DNA from: Epiperipatus broadwayi
Lineage: Eukaryota; Onychophora; Udeonychophora; Euonychophora; Peripatidae
NCBI GenBank assembly: GCA_028023455.1
Contig: JAQFVV010006452.1
Span: 362,501 to 426,500, forward strand
Direction: 5' to 3'
DNA: 64,000 bases
Shown here: positions 22,244 through 35,000 of the stretch, one piece after another
Layout: each line of letters begins with the position of its first letter
Numbering within the stretch: position 1 is the first letter of the stretch
Notes under the pieces: generated by a model
Database searches by the model: none
What the model saw: only the letters and a program-made list of their open reading frames with translations
Told to the model about the DNA's origin: nothing
Translations under genes and position numbers: made by a program

Positions 22244-24223
22244 ACATTATTTATTTATTAGTTTGTATAATTATCTATTAAAGATTATTTTATCTAATCT
22301 TGAATAACAAAATTACTTCCAACCATTTAATCACTGATATATCAATGTTGCCCAATTTTATTTCTCTATTTTTTTAGAAGATAATATAAGTTTTGTCATA
22401 ATTCATATTTTTATTCTTTGGTGGATGTATTTATGACCATATAGTTTATTAATAATTCTAATTAGTAATACTCTTATCACTACCTTTTAACTGTTGAATT
22501 TTCTTCTTTGCAAGATTGAATAAAAATTCAAGTAATTTTATTCATTAAATATTTTTAAATTCATGAAAATATTAATGGACAATAATCAGAATTTTTTTAA
22601 TTTAGCTTCTAAATGTGATTTATTTTACATTCAAATTGTTTAAATGTAACAAAAAATTTTAAATAAAATTACTAACAGAAGGAAAATGTAAGAAAAACAT
22701 TAGAAAAAATAGCCTCAGTAAAACAAAACAATTATTTTTCAACCAATTATAATGGGCAATTGACATTGATTTCTTGTGCCTTTTGAAGTTACAAATTCTG
22801 ATTATTCACTTCTGTTGTTTTTTCTTCATCTAAACTTAGACATTTTAAATAAAAATCTAAATATAGCCACTTTATTAGTCAATCTAGTGTAGAAAATATT
22901 CATAAATATTTAATTATTTATAAAAAATAGTTGTGTTTTGATATTTGTCACCGAATGTTATTGATATGCATATAGCAATCGATCTTTATTCACTTGTCTT
23001 GGTTATTTTTCTTTAAAAATTTAAAAATTTTCAAATAAAAGTTTATATTTAGGTACAATATTGTAAAATATTAATTATAAATGCAAAAAATTATGGAAAA
23101 TATATTTATTTATGTTCAAAATGCATGTGATTTCTGACTTAGACAATTAGAAACTCCTGATCAACAATGGCTGACATTGACACATGGTGCTTTGAAACAC
23201 CATATAAGGTAAAAGAGGATGGACAATTGGCTCTTTATATGACCATATATGCCAAGTAAAATTTGATTCTTTTACAAAAACACTGTCAAATGTGGATATT
23301 TTTGGAATTAAAATTTTAAATATAGATTAAGCTAAGAATTTACTATAAAATAAACATACAATGAAGAAAATGCAACTAAAATGGTTGAGAGAGGATTCAA
23401 AATGTAAAAGTAATGTTTCTTTTTTATAAGATCAGGCAATTGGTTATGGTTATTATTTCTCACTAGCAAAAAAAAATTATGAAATAAAAAAATATATAAG
23501 CATTTCTTATTCATATTCTGTTCAACAATTTTAGTTTTCTTGTAAAATCTAGGGTGATAAAAAATTATTTAATTGGCACAATTGATCTTGCATATTAATT
23601 GTAGACACATATTAGTAAATAATTATTAGTTGAATTTCACTTGACAATGTCTATTTGTTAATACATGAAACCATGGTGTGGGAGAATTTTTGTAATAAAT
23701 TGATTTTGTCTTTTATTATAATGTTATATGAATTTCTATTTTATTTATAATTACTAGTATAATGTTATCCAATATTAATATATATATAGTAAGTTTTGAT
23801 AAATTTATTCTTTAATATTTTATTATTTTATTTACTTCATTTTAAATATGTGCAGCATACTATTTTAATATATTTATTTTTAAATATTAAACAAGCTTTT
23901 CTTAATATATGTGCTGTGTGTATTATTTATACTGATTTATATTTTTTTGAAAAAGTTTAAATTTCTTGGAATTGTATAATATATTTTTAATAAGTAGATT
24001 GCATTCTAGCTATGTTAAAATGTAATGCTTTTTTAAAAAAAAACTTATTTGCTTATATAATCTAGTTTATTTCTTTTAATTTTATATTATTAATTAGAAT
24101 ACTTTTAAAGTTATTAATATATTGGTATTTTTATGTTAAGCAACAATTCTAATAATTTTGCTGTTAAGATGGAATTATAAATTTATTTAATTAAATGCAC
24201 ATTGATTACACATTGATTACGTA
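22244..24223. other. AT-rich stretch, nothing recognised
   Basis: About 2 kb with no open frame over 60 codons that looks real and no repeat noticed. Confidence 0.5.
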
Positions 24224-24384
24224 AGTAATATTTAGTAAGGCTGTAAACCTTAAGAATATGTGCATGAAAATGCAAAGGTAGGAACCTCTACAGGTCTTAA
24301 CCACCAGTTTATGCAGCTTGTGGTTAAGACCTGTAGAGGTCCCTACCTTTGCATTATCATGCACCCTTAGTAAATATTACTGTT
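24224..24384. repeat. Hairpin element, arms of about 70 bp
   Basis: AGTAATATTTAGTAAGG at the left pairs with CCTTAGTAAATATTACT at the right. The inner block TGCAAAGGTAGGAACCTCTA and TAAGACCTGTAGAGG pairs with its inverse around the loop CAGTTTATGCAGCTT. Non-coding, no HHR core. It could be a MITE or a snap-back retroposon. No clear target duplication outside the arms. Confidence 0.8.
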
Positions 24385-25068
24385 AAGATGGAATGAATTT
24401 CATTGTATATCAGTACTTGCAATATTTACATTGTGAACCTAATTAATAACACAATAATACACATTTAATGAGTATATTTTATAATCCAAACAACAATTAT
24501 TTTTTTTAAAAAAAAACCTTTACCTTTTATAAGGTTATAAGACATACATCCAAGTAGACATTTGTTTCATTATCAAATATCCTTCTGATGAGTAAAAGGT
24601 TCCAAAAATGTGAATAAAAATTAAAAACCAAATAATTTTATCAAGAGTGAATTGAAACCCCAGTGGTACATTAAAGATGATAAATATGATAGCTGTTAAT
24701 ATCATATTCAAATATGAATAAATTTCAGCCATAATTAGTCACCTTTAGTGAAATATTATTATTAATTGACAATATCTCTAAATAATAAAATTCACAATGA
24801 TAAACAGATTAAGTACGGGGAAGATGCTTGCAATAGACATTAAAGTGGCAAAAATAAATGCTCATCTCATCATCATTTTAAATAGATGATCAGCCTTTGT
24901 GATATCATCTGGTGATTATTTTAATAAAAATGTGCATTTTCACAATGCATTATAAATCCAGATGTTAGTTTTGTTCAACCATCATAACTATTAAATAAAA
25001 AAGAAACAAAATATTATAAAAATTCATTTGAAGTTGTTGTTTTTTTTTTGCCTCAATCAAAAACAATA
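24385..25068. other. AT-rich stretch, nothing recognised
   Basis: No gene or repeat identified. Confidence 0.45.
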
Positions 25069-25082
25069 AAATATAAATGCTA

Positions 25083-25514
25083 AAACTTACAAGCTTAAGA
25101 GAACGGGGTCATGTGATCTATGACTCTTATTTTGACTATTTATAGTCTCTGCCTTAAGTCTTATGCAATGTTATATTGCTAAGACTACTAATATATGGTA
25201 TGGCTGAAGATCTATCAGCCCCATATAGCTACTTGAGTTGGATAGCTGGGTTCGGAAGACATTCAGGTGTCTGAAAATGTCAGATTTTCCACTCAATAGA
25301 TAACTTTTAGTTAAATGCTGGCTTTGGTTTGATATTTTTAGATCTAGTGTCTGAACCTACACTGGCACCTCTCTGAGGAGTACCAAAGCATGAAACCATG
25401 GTCTCTGACTAAGCATTTAACACAAAGCTTGTTGAGGAATTGGCCATCCTCATTGTTTATAACTTACAAGCTTAAGAGGATAGGGTCATGTGATCTATGA
25501 CTCTTATTTTGACT
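25083..25514 (+). mobile_element. F2 retrozyme-like element, 1.15 units with 14-bp TSD
   Basis: A 377-bp unit (25083-25459) is followed by the first 55 bp of a second unit (25460-25514). The repeated part begins ACTTACAAGCTTAAGAG and ends TCTTATTTTGACT. Perfect 14-bp duplications AAATATAAATGCTA lie at 25069-25082 and 25515-25528. Compared with the 43-kb copies, about 46 bp just after the cleavage triplet are deleted, which removes stem I. A length just over one circle is what reverse transcription of a circular RNA template would leave. Confidence 0.85.
25373..25403 (+). ncRNA. F2 hammerhead ribozyme, damaged
   Basis: CTGAGGA (25373-25379), stem II GTAC/GCAT with CAAA loop (one mismatch), GAAA (25392-25395), short stem III ACCATGGT and cleavage triplet GTC (25401-25403). 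The 3' strand of stem I is deleted, so the motif is probably inactive. Confidence 0.6.
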
Positions 25515-25528
25515 AAATATAAATGCTA

Positions 25529-26026
25529 CTTTTGAGTTATTGTTTTAATACATTTTAACAATATTAGAGATATTTTTTAAACAATTTTAATGATTCAGTT
25601 ATTATTATAACATTTTTTATAGATCATTCAGCAGTTTTTTAAAACATTCACTTTTTTAATTATCATTTTGAATTTTGTATTTTTTTCAGAATTAAGTAAC
25701 TACATTTATAAGGTGTATTAATTCAATAGTATGTGTTAATTAAAATTATATAAATTCGATTTTATTGTACTTTTATTTTAAAATTCTGGTGAAAATTAAT
25801 TGATCATAAAAAAAAGATTTACTATTCATTTAAAATGTCTTCACTAACTGCTAGTCAATATAAATTTTCATTGTATCACACAGTTAAAATTTTTGTTGAT
25901 TATTTTATTTGATATGCAATTTTCAATTAATAAATAGGTAATAATTTTTATACTAATAAACTAATTGGAAAATGTGTTCAATTGAATATAATTAAAGACA
26001 TAGTATTTTTTGTTTAAAAACTATTT
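25529..26026. other. AT-rich stretch, nothing recognised
   Basis: No gene or repeat identified. Confidence 0.45.
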
Positions 26027-26041
26027 TAAGATGAACATAAT

Positions 26042-26248
26042 GATAAAAAAAATCAAATCAGATGTCACATGACTTAATTTAATAAGCTTGTATTTACAAA
26101 TGTTATACTTAGAGCTCACAAAATAAGCTCTTAATAAGCTTTGAGAATATCCTCAACCCCACTGATGACATCAGAAGCAGAAACTAGTCTGGGGTTGAGG
26201 ATAGTCTCAAAGCTTGTTAAGAGCTTATTTTGCGAGCTCTATATATAA
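26042..26248 (+). mobile_element. F4 hairpin element with central HHR
   Basis: The arms AGAGCTCACAAAATAAGCTC to CAACCCCA and TGGGGTTGAG to GAGCTCT pair over about 50 bp with few gaps, and the hammerhead core forms the tip. TSDs are TAAGATGAACATAAT (26027-26041) and TAAGATGAATATAAT (26249-26263), 14 of 15 matching. The left extension ATGTCACATGACTTAATTTA is shared with the 0.8-kb copy. Confidence 0.8.
26148..26203 (+). ncRNA. Hammerhead ribozyme with perfect 14-bp stem I, family F4
   Basis: Stem I: TATCCTCAACCCCA (26148-26161) is exactly complementary to TGGGGTTGAGGATA (26190-26203), and further pairing extends outward. The core is CTGATGA (26162-26168), GAAA (26180-26183), stem III ACTAGT and triplet GTC (26187-26189). 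Stem II (CATCAGAAGCA) is poorly paired, the main weakness. Predicted cleavage is after 26189. Confidence 0.55.
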
Positions 26249-26263
26249 TAAGATGAATATAAT

Positions 26264-26799
26264 ATACTTTTGGTAATTTTGAAATTGGTTTTAATTCTAA
26301 CAAAGGAAATTATTTTAATGATTATTCAGTAATGTTTAAATTTTTTGTAAGGTATTGGCAATTTAAAATACATTAAAAAAATTTTTTTAATGTGTTTTTT
26401 TTTTTTCTTCAAAGTTAGATTTTTAAGTATAATACATAAACTCTAAGAAGAAACATAAAAGGTACTTCTAATCAGATGATCATTTACAAGCAATATAGAT
26501 TGAGAGCTTTGCCATTTTTATCTTATCTACTAAGTAAAAATAAATAAATATCCATTTCTGACATATGGTTAGCTGAATGGACTGTCTGAAAAAAAAATTC
26601 TAATCCTAAACCTGTTGAAAAAATTATAGATTTAACTTGCCTTCAAATCCAAATCATGGGCATAGCAAGTAGATATACTGCCATCGCAAAAAAAAACCCT
26701 TATTTAAAATAAAATAATTTATTTACGATTAATATTTAAATAAGATAAAAAAAAATTGCAAAATCTTTGTAAATTATAAAATATCTTATATATATATAT
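26264..26799. other. AT-rich stretch, nothing recognised
   Basis: No gene or repeat identified. Confidence 0.4.
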
Positions 26800-26849
26800 A
26801 TAACCATTAGTTGCACCCTTACACAATCCCAATATAGATAATGATCAAC

Positions 26850-26990
26850 AATATCCTGCTGTTGTTAAGTATGTGTGTGTGGGGGGGTCATGTGTATCAG
26901 TTCTTTAAGATGGAGTAAATGACTGTAGGGATATTGAAAGTCTGGATTCAAATTCCATCTATTTACATCAATCTTAAAGTATAAATATTG
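26850..26990 (+). mobile_element. F1-related fragment with B-box
   Basis: GTGTGTGTGGGGGGGTCATGTG, then a TATCAG...GATGGAGTAAATGACTG A-box-like region, then GAAAGTCTGGATTCAAATTCC. The order matches the F1 sense half (TGTGTGATCAGG, GAGATGGCA, GAAAGTCTGAATTCGAATCC). It is diverged and lacks the HHR part. Confidence 0.5.
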
Positions 26991-27158
26991 TACATTGTTA
27001 CATTTTTATTAATCATTGTTAAACTTACTCCATTCACAACTTTGACACCATCCACCTCAGATAAACACAATAATAATTATTACTAATCATTTTCTAATGT
27101 AGAGATTATCTCTAGCACAGATAGAAACTTTAAACCTCAGTTAAAGATTAATATATCT

Positions 27159-27443
27159 TGTGTATCAATTTTTTGTGAATGTATGTTATCATATACAGGT
27201 GAATCAAGGTGCAGTATTGAAAAAAGATTAAAGAAGCATGAATTGTTATGTAAGCATGTGAAAAGTAAACATAATAGTGATTTAATGACTCCTTCAGTTT
27301 TCTTGTATCATGAAAGGATGTGCAAATATAAATTTAAGTTTGATATTGAAAGTATTAAGCTTCTTTATGAAGAGAAAAAACATAATAAAAGAAAAATTAA
27401 GGGAGCAATTTTAATAAATAGAAATGAAATGAATGTAATTTAA
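27159..27443 (+). pseudogene. Penelope-like element: GIY-YIG endonuclease fragment
   Basis: The frame reads CVSIFCECMLSYTGESRCSI, then EKRLKKHELLCKH, then about 35 residues to KFDIESIKLLYEEKKHNKRK and IKGAILINRNEMNVI-stop. This follows the PLE endonuclease layout: a CxC pair ahead of Y-x-G, the SIxxRLKxH helix, and the terminal E...KRxIKxAIxI helix. The family's GIY-YIG enzyme nicks target DNA for priming. Only this C-terminal domain is present, with about 95 uninterrupted codons. No RT is seen upstream to 26.3 kb, so it is 5'-truncated or interrupted. The frame is more intact than the 12.6-kb copy. Confidence 0.75.
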
Positions 27444-28796
27444 TAGACAAACTGCTAGTGTTAAAATTCAGGATTCAAGGAATATGAGTTGATGATGTTT
27501 GCTTTCATTTCATTTTTTGAATTTAACAGCAGTTGAGGCAGGTTAAGGAATTAACCAAAAGTACTTCTGTGAATTGAAAGTCTGTATATAATAGTTAATT
27601 ACCATTATATTTATTACTTTTATTGTTATTACAATAGTTTTTTAATTAATGGACATTTTATTTGTGTATATATATATATATAATCCAAAACTTATCATAT
27701 TCTATATAATTTATTTAATTTTACAATGTATGGTGTATTTGTAAAATAAACACATATTGGTAAATATATTAATTATCTTAAAAATTTTGATATTGTTTTA
27801 TACTAAGTTTTTGAATATGTATTTGAATGAAGTGAAACTTTTTTAAGTTCATATTCATAATATCGATCTTATTAGAGGTAGAGGAAAGATGATTCATAAT
27901 TTCCTGTTATCAAGTACTGATCAATATATTTAGAAAATTGTATTATAACCAATAAATAACATTGTACAATAAATGATAACTGAGAATGTTCACACTTTTA
28001 ATTAAAATATTAAATGCTTTATGTAAATAATGTTTTTTTTTAGAGTGGTACTTAGCTATGTGATACTGGTGATAAAAATTGCTACTAACTTTATTTAAAA
28101 CCAACATTTTAAATTTAAATGAGTTTTTGCAGAAAATGCTAGATAAAATTCACAATATGTGAATTCAATCCTAGAATTATATAAAGTACATTTTCTAATT
28201 TTAATATAGATATAAAGATGTCATACATACTAGCAATTGCATACAGCAAGAAATGGTCAGAAAAATATGGAAAATAAAAGTTTTGAACATGAATATATGC
28301 TTGATAAAACTTTAAAATATTTCATGAATCAAAATTTTCAAAGAATTCCAAAAACGATCACCAGGGCAAATAGCATCATTTACTAACCTACTTTTTTTTT
28401 TATGCATAACAACTGTTCATAATATACTGGATATTCACAGTATCCAACATATTACACTGGGATTTTAAAATATAGAAGCTGTTTACATTTCAATTGACTC
28501 TTAGTTCAGTATTCATTGGAGGAAATGCTTATATTTAGTTACAATCCAACAACAGCCTTCTATATAGAAATTATGTATATTAAAATATAATTCAAAAAGG
28601 AATTGTCTGATTATCTGGTGTCCTCATTTTTTAATCAACACTTTGCAATGAAACAGTAGGATGCAAAAGAGGTGTTGCTTAATATGACAATGTTTTTATT
28701 TTCTGAATTTTCAAAAAATAAAAAAAAAAAGCTAATCTTTAAAGAATATAGATTTAATGTCAACATGGTAAATATTCAACTATATTGAAAAGATAT
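27444..28796. other. AT-rich stretch, nothing recognised
   Basis: The first part may be the 3' UTR of the PLE fragment. A short (TA)n lies near 27668-27682. Confidence 0.4.
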
Positions 28797-28960
28797 AATA
28801 ATAATATCATCTATATTCTTTATTACTTTTCACAATGCTTTTTTATATTCCACTATTGAGAGTTTCGATTGCCCCAACAATCTTCTTCAGAACTTCTACT
28901 TATATTTCCAAAGCATTGTAAAAAGTAATAAAGAATATAGATAATATTAATATTATATGG
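28797..28960 (-). mobile_element. F5 short hairpin element with HHR-like motif
   Basis: Inverted ends of about 40 bp, ATCTATATTCTTTATTACTT and AAGTAATAAAGAATATAGAT. The centre on the minus strand reads CTGAAGA (28890-28884), A, stem GATTGT/GCAATC with loop TGGG, then GAAA (28866-28863). Here the GAAA box is intact, unlike the 20.4-kb copy. No convincing stem I or NUH context. Confidence 0.7.
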
Positions 28961-30780
28961 GTTTGCCAATGTAATAAGAAAGATAAGATTATAATACTAA
29001 GTGGATAAAATTTTTAAATATATATCTGATTACAGTATGTATAAATAGTCAATTATATAATTACATATATGTTTACACATCTATTTTGTGTGTGTGTGTT
29101 AAAAAATAAAATCTTTAAATTTTAATTTATTCAACATTTTTGTCTTTAAAAATTTCTATCCTTACCAATAACTTTAATCAGCAATTATAGGCGAGCACAA
29201 GGTTAAGATTTTAAAATAAATCTAGAAGATCAATACTGTAGGTGCTTATATTTATAAATGCCCGATATTATGGTTTTTTAATATTTAATTATAAATTATT
29301 TCTAATTTTACGATTATCTGTTAAATTTATATCCTGAATGGATTTATATAGTTAAATCTTTACTCAGTGATCAATTTAACAACAACAACAACAAAAAGTG
29401 GAGCCGAAATTGTTACTTTAAGTAAAGTAATTTGTCAAAGTGTACAAATTAATTCCAGATTTGAAAGACACTTTTTTTTCTTAATAGTTGAATAACAACT
29501 GTTAACAATAATTTCAACTGTATTAGAAGACTATTTGTCTCAAGTTGTCAGCTTTTGGTAAACAAGATAGTTATACACCTCAGAACATGTGATCTCTAAT
29601 GGATTTCTAATCCTCTTTGCCAGTCTATTGAGGTCGATCAAAAAAAATATTTTTAAATTAATAAACGAAAGTGAATTAATGATAAATAATAATCTTTATT
29701 TATTAAGCTAATATTATTTATTAGTAGTAGTATTTTTAAAATATTTTAATAGATTAATAATTATTTAAATACAAACATTTAGCCTTTAACAAATAAAAGT
29801 AATCATTAACAGTACTCTAATTAAATTCTTGAGAATAATTATTACATTTTAATCTTTACGATTTTTTTATTACTTTTAAATTAATATCAAATCTAAAAAA
29901 AATATTTATTTTTATCTTTTTATCTTCTAATCAATATCTATATATTTGCATATATCTGTTTATTTATCTAAAGCCATCCATTTGTCCATCTTTCTATGTC
30001 AACTAAATTATTGATATTTTGAATAAAACCTGATGGCCAAAATAGACAGTTTATTTAAATGGCAGATTTATTTTTATTAAATGTTTTAATTGATTTTCGA
30101 AAATTTGTTTGTTTGTTGCTAATTTTTGAACTTTTATAAGTTAGAATGAAATTTTAAAATCCATGTTTAATATATTTAAAGTCAATACAATTGTTTGAAA
30201 TTTGATATATAACTAAGTTATAACACCATTAGTCCATTTGAAATACATCTTTTTAGTATGCCAACTAGTTTGATAGATATGGAACAGAGAGTGGGAAAAA
30301 TGAAAAATATTCAATAATTTCATGTTTGCAGTTAACAATTATCCTTAGAATTTTCATTTGGTTTAAATAATAGTCACAAGAGGACAGTTTGACTAACTCG
30401 GACTGTTCACTGACTTCAATTTAAGCTAAGTTTAATATCTTTTTATGCCATTAATCATCTGAAAGCATCAATTTAAATACTTTAATTGTAGTATGAAAGT
30501 GAGGAGTAAATTGTGATCAAGAGAGATAGTTTTTTTTTTAATTTGGAAAGATCAAAATTATTTTAAAAAAAGAGTTTCTATCGCCATTTTAAAAATATAG
30601 CATTTTTTTTTTAAAAAAAATATTTTTGTTGAATGTGTGTTAATGTAAGGATTTCTATAACTAAGTTGTACGTAAGATTAGTTGGCTTAAATTTGCTACT
30701 AAAGTTTTTTTTTTTAAAATTTTAATTTAAGAACAGTTAGTTAGTTTGAGATAAAAGTAACGTTTAGAAGCCTAAGTTAC
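28961..30780. other. AT-rich stretch, nothing recognised
   Basis: About 1.8 kb of non-coding sequence. It includes a short ACA run near 29380-29394 and T-rich/A-rich inverted runs near 30600. Confidence 0.45.
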
Positions 30781-30899
30781 ACGTGGATCGATCGTTTTTA
30801 AAAGTAAAAATTTTTCATCTTTCTGTGCAAAAAGGTTTGAAGAGTAGGAGAGAAAGTATAAAGTTAAATATAGAATAGGCAGCTTGAAAAATAAGTAAT

Positions 30900-31878
30900 A
30901 TGGATCGCATTTGTATTTTACAATGCATATATAATTGTCAGAAAGGAATTAGATGTGCTGTTGTAGAATGTAATATATGTGATAAGGTTTTCCACTTGAA
31001 ATGCTTAAATAAGATTAGGAAGGATGTAGCAGGTTTATGGTTATATAGACAGTGTGTGAATGTGATAAAAGAGGTGAAAAAGTGGTTTCAAAGTGTAGAT
31101 AGTGTAAAGAGAAAGTCAGGAGAAATGGAGCAAAACATAGTTGAGGAAGGCAGGATAGAGTGTGTTTGTAGTGGAGTGACAAGAGATATGGATGGAAAAG
31201 TAGGGAGTTCATTGGAGATGGTTGGCCAAAAAATAAGTAAGATAGAGGAGGAAGTAAAGGATGTAGAAGAAAAATTAAAATCGTTAGAGATGAAGTGTGA
31301 GCAGATAAAGGGATTACTGAGTAGGAATGATAAGGAAGAAGTAGATGAGGAAGTCCAGAAGGTGGGAGAGAAGGTTGTGAATGAAGCAGAGAAAGTAGAG
31401 TGTGAGACAGTATTGATAGGGGATTCATTAATAAGAGAATGTGGAGATATAATTGCAAGGGAAAATAGAAACAGGTATGTAAGAGTATGTTTTCCGGGAG
31501 CTAAAATTAAAAGTAAAGAAGCAAGGGAATAGAGATGTATATGTTATGGTAGGGACTAATACTTTATCAGAGTCATCAGTGAGAGTAATGGGTGAGTACA
31601 CAGAACTGATTAGAAATTTGAGAATGGTTAAAGGAAGAGTAGGAATAGTTGGATTATTACCAAGATTTGATAAAAGATATATGTTAGATAGGGCGTGTTC
31701 TATAAATGAGAGATTGAAAGAATTGTGTGAGAGAAATGATGTTACGTTTGTGGATGTGTGGGATTTTTTTATTGGGAAGAGGGATTTATTTGGTAAAGAT
31801 GGGTTGCACTTAGGGAAACAAGGAAATGAAATTTTAGGGAGTCTGATTTATAAAAAATATAGTTCGGGAAACTTGTAA
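30900..31878 (+). pseudogene. LINE ORF1: PHD-like finger plus SGNH esterase
   Basis: N-terminal residues about 12-55 have spaced Cys/His (CQKGIRC...CNICDKVFHLKC...QC) fitting a PHD finger. A Lys/Glu-rich, probably coiled-coil stretch follows (residues about 90-150). The SGNH-hydrolase blocks come next: GDSL at 31419-31430 (block I), VGTN near 31549-31560 (block III) and DGLHLG with D at 31798 and H at 31807 (block V). A frameshift with a stop at 31530-31532 separates block I from blocks III and V, so the copy cannot make the whole protein. In related LINEs ORF1 binds the element RNA, and the esterase role is not settled. Confidence 0.8.
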
Positions 31879-32096
31879 AGGGGGTGTGGGATTTTAAATT
31901 GTAGTGTTATTAAAAAAAGAAGAATGGATGGGATGTAAGGATTAAACAAAGGGCAGTTGATTTAGATATAAATGTAGATGTGGAAAGGAAATGGGTCTGT
32001 AAAATAAATGGTAAGCAAGTTATTTGTAAGCATAATGGAGAAGAAAGAATAAAAAAAAATTATAAAAGAGTAGTTAGGAAAGAAAAAATTGTTAAA

Positions 32097-35000
32097 ATTG
32101 GGTATTTGAATGTGTAAGGTGGTAGGAGACCAGAAAAGTGGCAGGAATTAAACAAAGCAATTGAAAATGAAGTGCTTGAGGTATTAGCAGTGGTAGAAAC
32201 ACATTTAAGAGAAGAAGAAGAACCTGTTTTTGAAGATTTGGTATAGCAGGGTAAAAATAGAAAAGAGAAAGAAAAAAAGGCTGGTGGTATAGGTGTTATA
32301 TCAAAAATATATTTAAATACTGTTAAATGCCAAGAACATATGTGGTTTGAAATAGGGTTGGGAAAACAAGAATGGATGGTGGCTGTAGTTTATATAGCTA
32401 CTGGAGCTAGTCAAACTATAATGGAATGGAATAATAGCATATATGAGTGCCTAGTTAAGGATATACACAGTTTTAAAGAAAAGGGGAAGAGAATAATGGT
32501 TATAGGAGATATGAATGGGTATATTGAAGAAATTGATGATGTAGACAATAAGAATGGACAGCTTTTGAAGAAATTTTGTCAGAGAGTAAATTTGAGCATT
32601 GGAAACTTATCTAATATTTATGAGGGACAATATACATGGTCTAGGAATAATATATCCCACACAATAGATTATATATTGGTAGAGAAAGAGGGAATGAATA
32701 AAGTACGAAAAATTAAGGTGTTTGATAATGAAGAGAGAGTATGTAATAGTGATCATAATTTTGTTGTAATTGAAATGGTTAGTAATGTGATGGAAAATAG
32801 GAATAAAAGTAGAAACAATAGTGAAAGGTGTGTATGGAGAGTAAATGATAAGAATAATTTAGAAGAGAATAAAATACAAGTTGAAGAAACCATAGAAGAG
32901 TTGATTGGAAATAAGTATGAGGACTGGTGTGATGAAATAGAAAAAGTTGCAAATAGGGTTTTAGGTGAGAATATTCAGAAAAATAAAAGTAATAGAAAAA
33001 TGAGAGTTAGTAAAAGTGTAAAAGAGAGGAAAAAAGCATGCAGAGAATATAAGTGTGCTATTAAGAACAAAGAAAGTGAAAAAGATATTAATGCTAAATG
33101 GGAAAAGTACTTAGAAAAGAAGAAGTTAGCTAAAATAGATAATTATAGAGAGAGAATGAAACTAAATAGTAAATTATTGGATGATATTAATAAAAGTGGA
33201 AGAGATGGGAGTAAAAAAATTTGGAATTACATTAAAAGGAGAAATTTAGGGGAGAGAGAGATAGTATTACTGGATGAGGAGGGAATAGAGTGTAGCTCTA
33301 GAGAAGAATTAGAGAGAATATTGAATAGTTATGTAATGGATATAGAAAAGATGTTAGATGTGAAGGACAGAGGGATAGAAAATATGAAAGCATATAGTAA
33401 TGGGAATATTGCATTTACAGAAAATGAACTGAATGAGGCAGGGAAGAAATTGAGAAGTGGTAAGGCAAGAGGATTAGATGGATGGGCAGCAGAGATGGTA
33501 ATGAATTTGGGGCATAGGGCAAAAGTAAAGTTACTATCATATTTTAATAAGATGGCACAGAAGAGAGTTTTTCCGGGTAGTTGGAGTAATACAAAAGTAA
33601 GATTATTATTTAAAGGAAAAGGTAAGGATCATAGAAAGTTAAATAATTATAGACCAATTGCAGTAACATCAGTTTTATATAAAAAATTTTTATATATGGT
33701 GGCTGGAAGAGTTGCAAAATGGATGGAAAAAAATAATGTAGTGGGGGAAATGCAAGGAGGTTTTAGGTCAGATAGGCATATAGGAGATAGTTTATTTGTA
33801 GTTACACAACTTATAGATATGAGTAGAAATTCAGGTAGACAGTTATATATGAGTTTTATAGATATAGAGAAGGCATATGATAGAGTGAATAAAAATAGAT
33901 TATGGATAAGTTTAGCAAATCTGGGAATGGATGAAGCTTTAGTGGGTGTTATTAAGAAATTATATGAAAATAATTACTATACATATCAATTAGGAGATAT
34001 AGAATCAGTTAAAGTTAAAAAAGGGATGGGACTGAGGCAAGGATGCCCTATGTCACCTATTTTGTTCCTGTTGTATTTGAGTGAAATGGAGAGAGCAATA
34101 GAAAGACTAGGAAGAGGGATAGAGATACTGTTAACAGGTGGCAAGAGAGTATATACATTGTCCGGTCTTTTTTTTGTGGATGATGTCTTTTTGTGTGCAG
34201 AAAGAAGAGAAGATATGTAAGTTATGCTGAGGACGTGCAAGGGTTGGTAAAGATATGGGGATTAAATTTAGTGAAGAAAAATCAAATATAATGATGGTGA
34301 ATACTGGGGAAAGAGAAGACAAAGATTTCTTATTGGGAGATATAAAGTTAAGTGTGGTGAATAGATATAGTTATTTGGGAATCATCTTGAGTAATAAGAA
34401 AAATTGCTTGGATGAATGGGAGGAAAAATTGATAAATGAAGCAAAGAAAAGAAAGGGATTGATAAAGAAATTAACACTGTTTTCATATAATAAATATAAT
34501 GTAGCTAGAATTGCATGGAAGGGAGTGGCAGTAGCAGGGTTAACATATGGCAATAATGCATTATGTGTTAGTAAAGGGGTATTCAATTGCTTAGAAAAAG
34601 TACAAAGGGAAGTAGGAAGACATGCATCAGATGCTGAGGTGTGGACAGCAAAAGAGGCTATTCAAGGAGAAATTGGATGGTCAAGTTTTTATATGAGGGA
34701 TGCAAAAAGCAAATTGAAAATGTTCGGTAGATTGCAGTTTATGGATAATAAAAGAATAGCCAAAATAGTATTTAATTGGGTTACAAGTAAAGGGCAGCCA
34801 ACAAGATGGGTGAGAAAGGTAATGCGGTATGCAGAAGATTTGGATGAAGAAGTTATGTCAGTATACTTGTACAAAAGATGGGATGATTGTGTTAGGAGGA
34901 TTGTTGAGTATTATAGTGGTAAGGAGTGGGATAGAAGAATAGATGCATTAATAAAGAATAGGGAGTTGGAGAGATGGAGAACTAGTATGGAGAGTAAAAC

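Noticed and set aside
31015-31458. 147-codon minus-strand frame rich in Leu, Pro, Ser
   Set aside because: Antisense shadow of the LINE ORF1.
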